Shown piece by piece: positions 23,415 to 32,254 of a DNA stretch of 64,000 bases. The first letter of the stretch is position 1, and each line of letters begins with the position of its first letter. A model generated the notes under the pieces. That model had not been told where the DNA came from and ran no database searches. It saw only the letters and a list, made by a program, of their open reading frames with translations. The translations under genes were made by a program, and so were the position numbers. The stretch is from an uncultured Bacteroidales bacterium (GTDB taxonomy: Bacteria > Bacteroidota > Bacteroidia > Bacteroidales > UBA932): assembly GCA_946403855.1 (NCBI GenBank), contig CAMJBH010000006.1, positions 1-64,000 of the forward strand. Reading direction: 5' to 3'.

Positions 23415-25889
23415 ATGAAATTAAAGTACCTAGCATCAGTTTTTGCTCTTGCAACCCTTGTCTTCTCTTCTTGTCAGGAACAAGAAGATCTTGGCATTCC
23501 CAGAATCGTTCTCGAACCATCAGAACTCACGTTCTCGGCAGGAGAAGACTCAAATACCATATCCCTCACGGCGACTCGCGACTGGTATATCAACAATAAG
23601 CCCAGTTGGGTCGGCTTCAGCGCCGAGAAAGGCAAAGCTTCCTCCAAGGAGCAGCAGATAACAGTTACTGTCAACGCAAACGACGGATTCGACCGCACAG
23701 AGTCGATAGAGTTCACCACGGGCTATGTAAAAACCTTCCTGAGCATTACTCAGAAGGGCTCCAAGGGCGAGATCAAAGTCGGCTCCGGTACAAAAGAAGA
23801 TCCTTACACAGTGGCCGGCGTGCTGGCTTATACCAAATCTCTCGGCAAAGATATCCAGAGCCCCGATAAGGTTTACTTCAAGGGTACGGTAAGCTCCGTC
23901 TCCACGACCTATGAGGCCAGCGGTACTTATGGCAATGCGACCTTCTATGTTGTCGATCCCGGCACCACCGAACCTCAGTTCTATTGCTTCCAGACCTTGT
24001 ATCTTGGTAACCGCAAGTGGAAATCAGGAGAGGCTGACATCAAAGCGGGTGACGAAGTGATAGTATGCGGATACGTTGTCAATTTCAAAGGCGATACTCC
24101 TGAGACTGTAAGCAAAGGCGGAAGTTACGTTTATTCGCTTAACGGCAAAGTAGAAGAAACCGGCGATGACCTTCCTGTCGGAGATCCCAAGGGCTCAGGC
24201 ACCCAGGCTGATCCTTACAACGTTGCAGCTGCCATCAAGGCTGCAAGCGGCTTGAAATGGACCAGCAACACCAGCTACGACAAAGTGGGTCCTTACTACA
24301 TCAAGGGAAAGGTTTCCGAGATAGATCAGGACTATACCTACAATGTTTCCGACGGCCGCTCCTTCGGCAACGCCCGCTTCAGCATCACTGACGACGGTAC
24401 CACATCCTCCGCCGCATTCAAGCTGTATAACCTCAACTATTTGGGCGACAATAAGTTCAAGGCCGGTCAGACTGACATCAAGGTTGGAGACGACGTGATT
24501 ATCTACGCCGAAATCATGAACTACCATAACGATACTCCCGAGAATTCCGGCGGATATCTCTACTCTCTGAACGGAAACACCGGGGAGTCCCAGCCTTCCG
24601 AAACCATCACCGGCACAGTGGCCCAGACCATTGCTGCTGCCGACGGAGCTGCGGTAGTGATTCCTGAAGCCCAGGTGGCGGCCATTTCCGGACAGGGTGT
24701 CGTAGTGACCGACCAGACCGGCAACGTCTATCTGTTCTTTGATGCCAAGGCCGGCGAGACTGTCCCTTCCGTCAAGATCGGCGACAAAGTGAAGGTCAAG
24801 GCTGTCAAAGATACCTACGGCGGCGTGCCGGAGTTCAAGAAGGCCAGCCTGTCTGTGCTTTCCGCAGGAACCATCAGCTATCCTGCTCCCAAAGACATCA
24901 CATCCATTGCAGCTACTTACGAGTCCAATGTTACGGAATTCGTGAAGCTTAGCGGAACCCTCAGCATATCTGGAAACTACTATAACATCGAGATTGACGG
25001 CGTGAATTCCGATTCCAAGATGGGATCCATTTCCGCTCCGCTCGAGTCCCTGGGCGCCAAGTCCTACGAGGGCAAGAAGATTACTGTCACCGGCTATTTC
25101 TCCGGCCTTACCGGATCCGGCGGCAAGTACATCAACATCGTCGCTACCGAAATAGCACCTGCCGATCCCAACGCCAAGTACTGCACCGTCGAGCCTCCGT
25201 CCGTGAACGTCAAGGCCGATGCCACGTCGGCTGAGTTCAGCATCAAGGCCAATGCCGCTTGGACTGCCGTTTCCGACAATGCAGCATTTACCCTCGAGCC
25301 CGCTTCCGGAGGCGGCGACGCCACCGTGAAAGTGAGCTTCTCCGCCAATGAAGGCGAAGCTGCAAGGGTAGCCAACATCAAGGTGAGCTGCCCCGACGCA
25401 GGAGTCGAGGCTACTGTGGTCATAACCCAGTCCAAGCCATCCAGCGGTGAGTCGGTAGTGATTACTGCAGACTTCACAAAGGTGGACGCCAATCTGCCCC
25501 AGGGCAGTTCCGAAGGCCAGAAAGATGGTACTTATACCGTTGACGGATACACCTTTACCTTCCACGCCGCCGACAAGTACTATCAGGCCAAGTCCGGAGA
25601 CAACTACTACCTTCTCATCGGCAAGGCCAATTCTTATGTGGAGTTCCCCAAAGTTGACGGAAAGGCCCTCACGAAGATAGAGTTCCTGACCGGCGCCGGT
25701 GCTTCCGAAAATGTGATCGGCGACATTGCCAAGGCTGACGGAACCCGTCTTAACGTCAACGACGACAAGCTCAAGAAGGGAACCAAATACGAATGGACGA
25801 TAGCAGGAGAGCCCGGAGCCGCATACAGGTTCCTGGTGACCAACAACTACAACGCCCAGTTCCAGAACATTACCCTGACTTACGAATAG
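23415..25889 (+). CDS. large BACON/OB-fold surface lipoprotein
   Basis: 824 residues, lipobox VFSSC (Cys20). Order: BACON (about 30-118), two DUF6359-like OB segments starting GSGTKEDPYTV (122) and GSGTQADPYNV (about 259), a tandem YhcR-like OB pair (about 396-585) matching the lipoprotein at 21325, another BACON (about 588-675) and a C-terminal beta-rich carbohydrate-module-like domain (about 677-824). The high number of OB folds next to two nuclease genes points to a surface protein that holds nucleic acid, but no catalytic motif is seen. First gene of a tightly packed six-gene unit. Confidence 0.82.
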   Translation: MKLKYLASVFALATLVFSSCQEQEDLGIPRIVLEPSELTFSAGEDSNTISLTATRDWYINNKPSWVGFSAEKGKASSKEQQITVTVNANDGFDRTESIEFTTGYVKTFLSITQKGSKGEIKVGSGTKEDPYTVAGVLAYTKSLGKDIQSPDKVYFKGTVSSVSTTYEASGTYGNATFYVVDPGTTEPQFYCFQTLYLGNRKWKSGEADIKAGDEVIVCGYVVNFKGDTPETVSKGGSYVYSLNGKVEETGDDLPVGDPKGSGTQADPYNVAAAIKAASGLKWTSNTSYDKVGPYYIKGKVSEIDQDYTYNVSDGRSFGNARFSITDDGTTSSAAFKLYNLNYLGDNKFKAGQTDIKVGDDVIIYAEIMNYHNDTPENSGGYLYSLNGNTGESQPSETITGTVAQTIAAADGAAVVIPEAQVAAISGQGVVVTDQTGNVYLFFDAKAGETVPSVKIGDKVKVKAVKDTYGGVPEFKKASLSVLSAGTISYPAPKDITSIAATYESNVTEFVKLSGTLSISGNYYNIEIDGVNSDSKMGSISAPLESLGAKSYEGKKITVTGYFSGLTGSGGKYINIVATEIAPADPNAKYCTVEPPSVNVKADATSAEFSIKANAAWTAVSDNAAFTLEPASGGGDATVKVSFSANEGEAARVANIKVSCPDAGVEATVVITQSKPSSGESVVITADFTKVDANLPQGSSEGQKDGTYTVDGYTFTFHAADKYYQAKSGDNYYLLIGKANSYVEFPKVDGKALTKIEFLTGAGASENVIGDIAKADGTRLNVNDDKLKKGTKYEWTIAGEPGAAYRFLVTNNYNAQFQNITLTYE

Positions 25890-25901
25890 CATTCCGCAGT
25901 C

Positions 25902-27095
25902 ATGAAACTACGCTGCCTGCGGGGACTGCTCGCACTGATACCGTTCATCGCCCTCTTCGCTTCCTGCGGAGAGGACGGTGGCGTATTTGACGACAGCGCT
26001 TCCATCGTCCCCAAGACGACGGAAATCGATGCTTCCGGCGGCAGTATCTTCGTATCGGTCACAGCAGCGGCCGCCTGGACCATCGAACTGGAGTATCCCG
26101 ATTCGGGCGCCGCACTCTGGGCTACGGCCGATCCTGCATCCGGCACCGGCTCCCGCTCGGACGTGCGTTTGCGCTACGATCCAAACGATTCGGCAAATTC
26201 CCGCAAGGTGGTCATGGTGCTGAGGCCCGCCAACGGTCCGGCTTCGCGTGCAACCGTGATTCAGCTCGGCAAGACGGATGGCGGCACCAGCGGCACTTCC
26301 ATTTCCGGGCAGGACAAGGCTGCGCCGCTTTGGCTGGAGTTGCCCGCCACCAAGTCCGGAGACGGACTCACATTCTATGTGCACGACATGGAGGGCAAGG
26401 AGTATTTTGACGCCAAACGCAGCGGAACCCGCAACTGGTCCTTCTATTGGGATTCGAAAGAGCACCTGTCGCTCTGGGTGGCTTATCCCCTGAACAAGAA
26501 GCTCAGAGGCAATGGCTCCAGAAGCAATGAATGGGGGCTTGATCCGCTTCTGCCTTTCGACCAGCAGCCGAATCTGGTCGGTGGATCATATGGCGGCGGC
26601 TGGACCAGGGGACATCAGCTTCCCTCCGCCGACAGGCTTACCTACAAGGCCAACGTGTCCACTTTCTACTGCACAAACATGACTCCGCAGGAGTATAATT
26701 TCAATGGTGAAATCTGGGCGCGCCTGGAAGAAAAGGTACGTGGCTATTCATTCCTGGCGGACACCTTGTATGTGGTCACAGGCTGCCAATATGCATCCTC
26801 CGATACCTACACCGGCATGAGCTCCGGCTTTGCCGTCATAGTGCCTACGCATTACTTCAAGGCCTTGCTTTTCAAAGGTATATCCACTTATGCCACTTCG
26901 GGCTACATGGCCGCAGGCTTCCTGCTGCCCCACGACCCGTCTATTGCCGGCGCCAATTGTACGGACTACCTCATGTCTATAGACGAGCTGGAATCCAAGA
27001 CCGGCTTGGACTTTTTCCCTAACCTGGTTTCGGCCATAGGTGCTGCCTCTGCCGATGCCATCGAAGCCCAGAAACCTGCAAACTGGTGGAAATAA
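25902..27095 (+). CDS. DNA/RNA non-specific endonuclease (NUC) lipoprotein with BACON domain
   Basis: 397 residues, lipobox LFASC (Cys22), BACON domain at about 35-122 and a NUC (beta-beta-alpha-metal) nuclease domain at about 170-390. The active-site loop reads T-R-G-H (235-238) instead of the common D-R-G-H; the general-base His238 is kept. The metal-binding Asn lies in CTNMTPQ (N259), followed by FNGEIWARLEE (267-277) with the conserved Glu. The enzyme should cut DNA and/or RNA outside the cytoplasm. It lies 12 bases after the OB-fold lipoprotein gene and 16 bases before a second nuclease-family gene. Confidence 0.92.
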   Translation: MKLRCLRGLLALIPFIALFASCGEDGGVFDDSASIVPKTTEIDASGGSIFVSVTAAAAWTIELEYPDSGAALWATADPASGTGSRSDVRLRYDPNDSANSRKVVMVLRPANGPASRATVIQLGKTDGGTSGTSISGQDKAAPLWLELPATKSGDGLTFYVHDMEGKEYFDAKRSGTRNWSFYWDSKEHLSLWVAYPLNKKLRGNGSRSNEWGLDPLLPFDQQPNLVGGSYGGGWTRGHQLPSADRLTYKANVSTFYCTNMTPQEYNFNGEIWARLEEKVRGYSFLADTLYVVTGCQYASSDTYTGMSSGFAVIVPTHYFKALLFKGISTYATSGYMAAGFLLPHDPSIAGANCTDYLMSIDELESKTGLDFFPNLVSAIGAASADAIEAQKPANWWK

Positions 27096-27111
27096 AATCA
27101 TCTGACCATAT

Positions 27112-28203
27112 ATGAAACGCTATTTATCTCTGCTGCTTTTTGTTTTCCTGGCCGCGACATCCTGCGGGCCGGCGACAAAGGTAGCTTCTTCCGGATCCGG
27201 GAAACAGACCCATATCATAGGTTTCTATAACCTTGAAAATCTGTTTGATACCTACCACGACGAAGGCAAGAACGACTACGAATATCTCCCGGACGGAGCT
27301 AATCAGTGGACCGAAGAGAAATATGCCAAGAAACTCTCCAACATGGCCCGCGTGATTGCCGCCATGAAGGCCGACAACGGCGTATGGCATACCGTGCTCG
27401 GGGTTTCCGAGATTGAGAACCGCCATGTGCTGGAAGACCTCGTTGCCGAACCTGCGATTGCCGAAGCCAACTTCCAGATCGTCCACTACGACGGTCCGGA
27501 CAGGCGCGGGGTGGACGTGGGACTGCTGTACGACCCTTCAAAGTTTACCCTGCTCGACAGTGAATCAATACCTTTCACCTTCGAAGGCAGCGACATAGAC
27601 TTCGAAATGACCAAAGAGGAGCAGGATAACTTCCGCACCCGCGACGTGCTCATGGTGCACGGGCTCATCGGAGGCGAGCACTTTGCCTTCTATGTGTGCC
27701 ACCTTCCTTCCCGCTTGGGCGGAAAAGGGCAGGACCTAAGGGCCAGAGGCGGCGAAATCATCTACAATCATGCGGAGGAGATGATGAAAAAATATCCCGG
27801 CATCAAGATAGCCGTGATGGGAGATATGAATGACAACCCTACAGATGCTTCAATGGCAGTTTATCTGCGTGGCAAGGAGACAATAGACGAGATGGGCGAA
27901 GACGATTTCTTCTCTCCTTTCCTTTCCATGATCAAAGCTGGGTACAGCTCGCTCTACTACAGGGGCGAAAGCAATATCTACGACTGCATCCTGGTCAACT
28001 ACAACCTTGCCAAGGCAGCCGAGGGCTCATGGCAGATCAAGCCCATCATAAAGGGCAAATACTATGGCCGCATCTTCACCAAGCCTTTCATGACCAACCA
28101 GACCGGCCAGTACAAAGGAACTCCCTTCCGTACATTCTCCAACGGAGCTTTTGTGGGCGGCTATTCCGACCACTATCCCACGTATATTGTAATTCAGAGA
28201 TAA
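27112..28203 (+). CDS. endonuclease/exonuclease/phosphatase (EEP) family lipoprotein
   Basis: 363 residues, lipobox LAATSC (Cys18). All EEP superfamily motifs are present: FYNLENLFD (N40), GVSEIEN (E100), CHLPS (H197), GDMNDNP (D238, N240) and the C-terminal SDHYPT (D353, H354). Such enzymes hydrolyse phosphodiester bonds in nucleic acids or phospho-lipids/nucleotides; the position beside a NUC endonuclease favours nucleic acid. Export as a lipoprotein places the reaction outside the cytoplasm. The TonB-receptor gene starts one base after its stop codon. Confidence 0.92.
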   Translation: MKRYLSLLLFVFLAATSCGPATKVASSGSGKQTHIIGFYNLENLFDTYHDEGKNDYEYLPDGANQWTEEKYAKKLSNMARVIAAMKADNGVWHTVLGVSEIENRHVLEDLVAEPAIAEANFQIVHYDGPDRRGVDVGLLYDPSKFTLLDSESIPFTFEGSDIDFEMTKEEQDNFRTRDVLMVHGLIGGEHFAFYVCHLPSRLGGKGQDLRARGGEIIYNHAEEMMKKYPGIKIAVMGDMNDNPTDASMAVYLRGKETIDEMGEDDFFSPFLSMIKAGYSSLYYRGESNIYDCILVNYNLAKAAEGSWQIKPIIKGKYYGRIFTKPFMTNQTGQYKGTPFRTFSNGAFVGGYSDHYPTYIVIQR

Positions 28204-28204
28204 T

Positions 28205-31078
28205 ATGAGAAAACTAATTCCGGTCTTAGTGCTGCTGCTTTCCGCACTTGGCCTTTCCGCCCAGGATTTCTCCGGCGGCGTGAAGGGTACGGTGGTGAAT
28301 CGTAATGGCAGGCAGCCAATAGAAAAGGCCAAGTTGACGCTCATGCGGGGCGCCGAGGAAATAGCTGTTACGGAATCTGCCGAAGACGGCACATTCATGA
28401 TTCCCGACCTAGACAACGGCATGTACACCCTGGTCATAACCGCTCCCGACTTTCTGGAAAACCAGGTGCAGGTCACGGTCAACGACGGCTATGTGAAGAA
28501 TATGTTCAATCTTTCCATGACTGCTGTGCAGCAGGTCACGGAGCTCGACGACGACTCGTTCGCCGCTTTCGACCTGGACGACTCGGGCTACAACGACAAT
28601 CCTACCATCCTCTTCGGGTCTAATGATGTGTTCAACAACATTGCAGGATACAATTTCTCCTCGGTACGCTTCCGCGCCAGGGGTTATTCTTCCGAGTCAC
28701 AGGATGTATATCTCGCAGGAGTCAAGATGAACGACGCTGTCACCGGTTATTCACCTTTCTCCCTCTGGAGTGGCCTCAATGAGGCCATGAGGTCCAAGGA
28801 AACGGTCAACGGTGCGGAGATTTCAGATTTCGGATTCGGTGGTTACAACGGCCTCACCAATATATTCGGCAACGCCTCCAGCGTGCGTAAGGGCCTCAGG
28901 GGCAGCTTGCTCACCAACAGCTCCCTGTACCGTCTGCGTGTCATGGCATCTTACTCCACCGGCCTTATGGATAACGGTTGGGCCTTTGCGGCCAACGTGA
29001 GTGCGCGCCTTGGCGGCAACGACTGGATTGATGGTGTGTACTACCGTTCGTTCGCCTATTACCTGGCGGCCGACAAAGTTTTCAACAGCACCCACAAGCT
29101 GAGTTTCGTTTTCTTTGCGACTCCCGGCGAGAGAGGAGCCCAGAACGCTTCGACACAGGAAGTTTACGACCTGGTGAAGGACAACATGTACAACTCCAAC
29201 TGGGGCTACCAGAACGGCAAAGTGCGCAATGCCCGCGTCCGTAAGACCAACGAGCCTGTGACGTTCCTGAAGTACGATTTCACTCCTTCCGATGCATTCG
29301 AGGCAAGCGCCACGGTGCTCTACCGCTTCGGCAAGAACGGCTACACGGCCCTCGACTGGTATGACGCCCAGGACCCTCGTCCCGACTACTACCGCAACCT
29401 CCCCAGTTATTTCCTGGACTTCAATCCGGACATGAACCGCCACAATGATTTCAAGTACGGATGGGCCAATGAGGTGTGGACGCATGCAAAGGACTATCCC
29501 TCAATTACCCACATCAACTGGGACCGTTTCTACAATGTGAACCGCATGCAGCCCGGAGGACGCTCAAAGTACATTCAGGAGGAGCGCCATGTGGACCAGA
29601 AGGACCTCAACCTTGCGGCGTCTTTCAAGTGGCGTGCTTCCGATGTGGTGACGGTGACCGGTGGCTTGGACGGGCGTATCAACCGTACTGAGAATTACAA
29701 GATTGTGGCCGACCTGCTGGGCGGAGAGTACTACATCGATATCGACAACTTTGCTGAACGTGAGTTCTCTTCTCAACCCTGGAAGCTGCAGAACGACCTG
29801 GATTATTTCATTGCCAACGGCGAGGCCCGCAAGCTGAAGGTGGGCGACAAATACGGCTACGACTACACAGCCCAGATACGTAACTTCGGCGGCTGGATCA
29901 ACGGAAAGTTCGTTTTCGGCAATTTCAGCGCCAACTTTGGGGCGAAATTGGGATACGAATCCTTCTGGCGCCAGGGACTTGTCCGTAAAGGCCTTTTCCC
30001 GGGTAATCCTGCTGACGACGAGATGGCTCAAAAGTGGGCCGAATATTATGTTGTCCCCTCAGAGGAGTATTCGTACTGGCGTTCCAAGCTCGCCCGCTTC
30101 TTTACATATGCCGGCAAGCTGGGCCTGAACTATGTAATCGGTGGCAAGCAGCGCGTGTATGCCAACGTGGCCTACTTCAACGACGCTCCCAAGTTCAATC
30201 AGGTGTTCCTGTCCCCGAGGACCCGTAACACCATGATGAAAGACCTCAATACGGTCAAGACTTTCACCTCCGACGTCGACTGGCAGTATTCCGGCGGCGG
30301 CATCAATGTGCGCGCCACGGCCTACTACACCACCATCAAGGACCAGAGCAAGGTCATGAGTGCTTTCGACGACCTGCAGAATGCTTTCTCCAACTTCGCA
30401 ATCAGCGGTATAGACCAGATGAATACGGGTCTGGAACTCGGCTTCAAGGTCCCTACCTATTTGGTGGAAAATCTTTCCCTGCAGGGTGTGCTAGCAGCCG
30501 GATACTACATCTATACTTCTACCCCCAGGATGACCCAGACGGTGGACAACAGCGCTGCGACTGTGATGGAAGATGTGCTCATCCCTTATTGGGCAAGTTC
30601 CTATGACGTAAACGGCATCAAGCATCATCATTTTATTCCTTCGACGCCGCATCTTGCCACCAGCCTCGGGCTGTCTTACAATTACAACTACTGGTTCATC
30701 GACGCCGATGTGGAGTACTTCGGACGTTCCTATTTGGACATGAATCCGCTGTACCGTACGGACTATGCCACAGCAGGTCCCGACAACCAGGTCACCATGG
30801 ACGAAATTGCGTACATGACCACCCAGGAGCGTTTCGATCCGGCATGGTTGGTGAATTTCTCGGTGGGTAAGTCATGGTACATCCAGCGTAAATATCAGCT
30901 TGGCTTCTCCCTGAATGCCAAGAACATACTTAACAACCGCAACGTCAAGACCGGCGGTTACGAACAGACCCGCATGGTGGACAATACCGTATCCAAAGAG
31001 CGTTACTACCGCTTCGATCCCAAGTATTTCTACATGCCCGGTTTCAATTATATGTTGAACATTTATTTCAGGTTCTAA
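28205..31078 (+). CDS. TonB-dependent receptor in nuclease operon
   Basis: 957-residue outer-membrane receptor with signal peptide (cleavage near LSA-Q20), an N-terminal carboxypeptidase-regulatory-like domain (about 24-105, GVKGTVVNRNGRQPIEKAKL), a plug-like region with an acidic linker (TELDDDSFAAFDLDDSGYNDN, about 115-135) and a long barrel ending FNYMLNIYFRF. It differs from the Oar-like pair and has no SusD neighbour. Placed between the EEP nuclease and a DUF5689 lipoprotein with gaps of 1 and 3 bases, it is the likely import channel of the system, perhaps for nucleotides, oligonucleotides or phosphate-rich fragments. The substrate is inferred only from context. Confidence 0.92.
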   Translation: MRKLIPVLVLLLSALGLSAQDFSGGVKGTVVNRNGRQPIEKAKLTLMRGAEEIAVTESAEDGTFMIPDLDNGMYTLVITAPDFLENQVQVTVNDGYVKNMFNLSMTAVQQVTELDDDSFAAFDLDDSGYNDNPTILFGSNDVFNNIAGYNFSSVRFRARGYSSESQDVYLAGVKMNDAVTGYSPFSLWSGLNEAMRSKETVNGAEISDFGFGGYNGLTNIFGNASSVRKGLRGSLLTNSSLYRLRVMASYSTGLMDNGWAFAANVSARLGGNDWIDGVYYRSFAYYLAADKVFNSTHKLSFVFFATPGERGAQNASTQEVYDLVKDNMYNSNWGYQNGKVRNARVRKTNEPVTFLKYDFTPSDAFEASATVLYRFGKNGYTALDWYDAQDPRPDYYRNLPSYFLDFNPDMNRHNDFKYGWANEVWTHAKDYPSITHINWDRFYNVNRMQPGGRSKYIQEERHVDQKDLNLAASFKWRASDVVTVTGGLDGRINRTENYKIVADLLGGEYYIDIDNFAEREFSSQPWKLQNDLDYFIANGEARKLKVGDKYGYDYTAQIRNFGGWINGKFVFGNFSANFGAKLGYESFWRQGLVRKGLFPGNPADDEMAQKWAEYYVVPSEEYSYWRSKLARFFTYAGKLGLNYVIGGKQRVYANVAYFNDAPKFNQVFLSPRTRNTMMKDLNTVKTFTSDVDWQYSGGGINVRATAYYTTIKDQSKVMSAFDDLQNAFSNFAISGIDQMNTGLELGFKVPTYLVENLSLQGVLAAGYYIYTSTPRMTQTVDNSAATVMEDVLIPYWASSYDVNGIKHHHFIPSTPHLATSLGLSYNYNYWFIDADVEYFGRSYLDMNPLYRTDYATAGPDNQVTMDEIAYMTTQERFDPAWLVNFSVGKSWYIQRKYQLGFSLNAKNILNNRNVKTGGYEQTRMVDNTVSKERYYRFDPKYFYMPGFNYMLNIYFRF

Positions 31079-31081
31079 CTT

Positions 31082-32239
31082 ATGAAAAAGTTTTTTATTG
31101 CATTTTCCATAGCCCTGGTGGCATTCTCTTCTTGCAAGAGCCTGAAAGAGGAATGGGATCCGGTCTTTACCTTCGGAGGCAATACTCCCGCCGAGCAAAA
31201 GCTCTATAGCGAGGCAGATTTGAAAATGCTGGGTTTCCCGGGCACTTTCACTTCCATACATGATCTTAAGGCTCTCTACAAGAACGGCCCTTACGAGATC
31301 AACAGCAACATCTGGATCAAAGGACAGGTTATTTCGAGCGATGTCAGCGGCAATCTGTACCGCGAAATTTACATTCAGGACGAAACCGGAGGTATCGATG
31401 TCAAACTCGGCAAGTCTTCTCTCTATAGCGATTACAAGCTTGGACAATGGCTGTACATCAACTGTACATCCCTTTGTCTTGGCGCTTACAACGGCATGCC
31501 CCAGCTCGGAGTGGAACCGGACAATACTTCCACCAACGAGTATGAGACATCTTATATCGATGTCCAGGCAATTATCGACCAGCATGTTTTCAAAGGACAT
31601 TATGCCGATCCCCCGGCACCCCTGGTCGTAAGCGAGAATGACATCAAGGCTGCTATCTCAGCAGGTTTCACCGGTGAACTCTGGGGCAAACTCGTCACCG
31701 TCCCCGGGCTGCTCTATAAAAATGAAATATTTGCTCTCGTTTATCCGAACCCCAACATGGACCACAAGAGCGCCAATCCCGAGAATCGTGTGTTCCTGTC
31801 CGATAAAGGCACATGGGGAATAGATTCCTGGGCCATGTCCAAGAATCTGTACATAACCTATGTAGAAGCGGGCTTGTTCGATTCGGCGGAAGTTGGCAGC
31901 GGCGCTACCCGTTACGGCCCCATCACCGGCCGTCCGGTGGACTATCTGCCCAAAGACAGCAAGGCCCTCCAGTCTTTCGGCAGCTATGCCTACAAGACAT
32001 ACAAGGAAATTATGGTAACGTTTGCTACGGCCAATTATGTATCCCATTATTTCCGTATCGGCAAAACCGATGTTCAGGTACGTACGAGCGGTTATGCCAA
32101 ATTTGCCGACGAGACCCTGGATTCCCGAATCACCAAGGACGGTGCAGCTTGTGATATCACCGGCATACTGACTGTCTATGACGGATCGGCCCAGTTTACT
32201 TTGGTTGACGAACCTTCGGTATCGGTGGTGGTTAAATAA
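31082..32239 (+). CDS. DUF5689-type OB-fold lipoprotein
   Basis: 385 residues, lipobox AFSSC (Cys18). The sequence matches the DUF5689 type found in Bacteroidota next to TonB receptors: SIHDLKALY, then WIKGQVISSDVSGNLYREIYIQDETGGIDVKL (about 78-110), LYINCTSLCLGAYNGMPQLG, and a C-terminal second OB-like part (ITGILTVYDGSAQFTLVD). Probably the surface partner of the preceding receptor, taking the place of a SusD-type protein; this role is inferred from gene order. No catalytic motif seen. Confidence 0.85.
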   Translation: MKKFFIAFSIALVAFSSCKSLKEEWDPVFTFGGNTPAEQKLYSEADLKMLGFPGTFTSIHDLKALYKNGPYEINSNIWIKGQVISSDVSGNLYREIYIQDETGGIDVKLGKSSLYSDYKLGQWLYINCTSLCLGAYNGMPQLGVEPDNTSTNEYETSYIDVQAIIDQHVFKGHYADPPAPLVVSENDIKAAISAGFTGELWGKLVTVPGLLYKNEIFALVYPNPNMDHKSANPENRVFLSDKGTWGIDSWAMSKNLYITYVEAGLFDSAEVGSGATRYGPITGRPVDYLPKDSKALQSFGSYAYKTYKEIMVTFATANYVSHYFRIGKTDVQVRTSGYAKFADETLDSRITKDGAACDITGILTVYDGSAQFTLVDEPSVSVVVK

Positions 32240-32254
32240 CAAAGCATTAACCAT

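Noticed and set aside
14409..32239. Classical SusC/SusD polysaccharide utilisation locus
   Set aside because: No SusD-like lipoprotein, glycoside hydrolase or sugar-type regulator is present; the receptors are Oar-like or of another non-SusC type.
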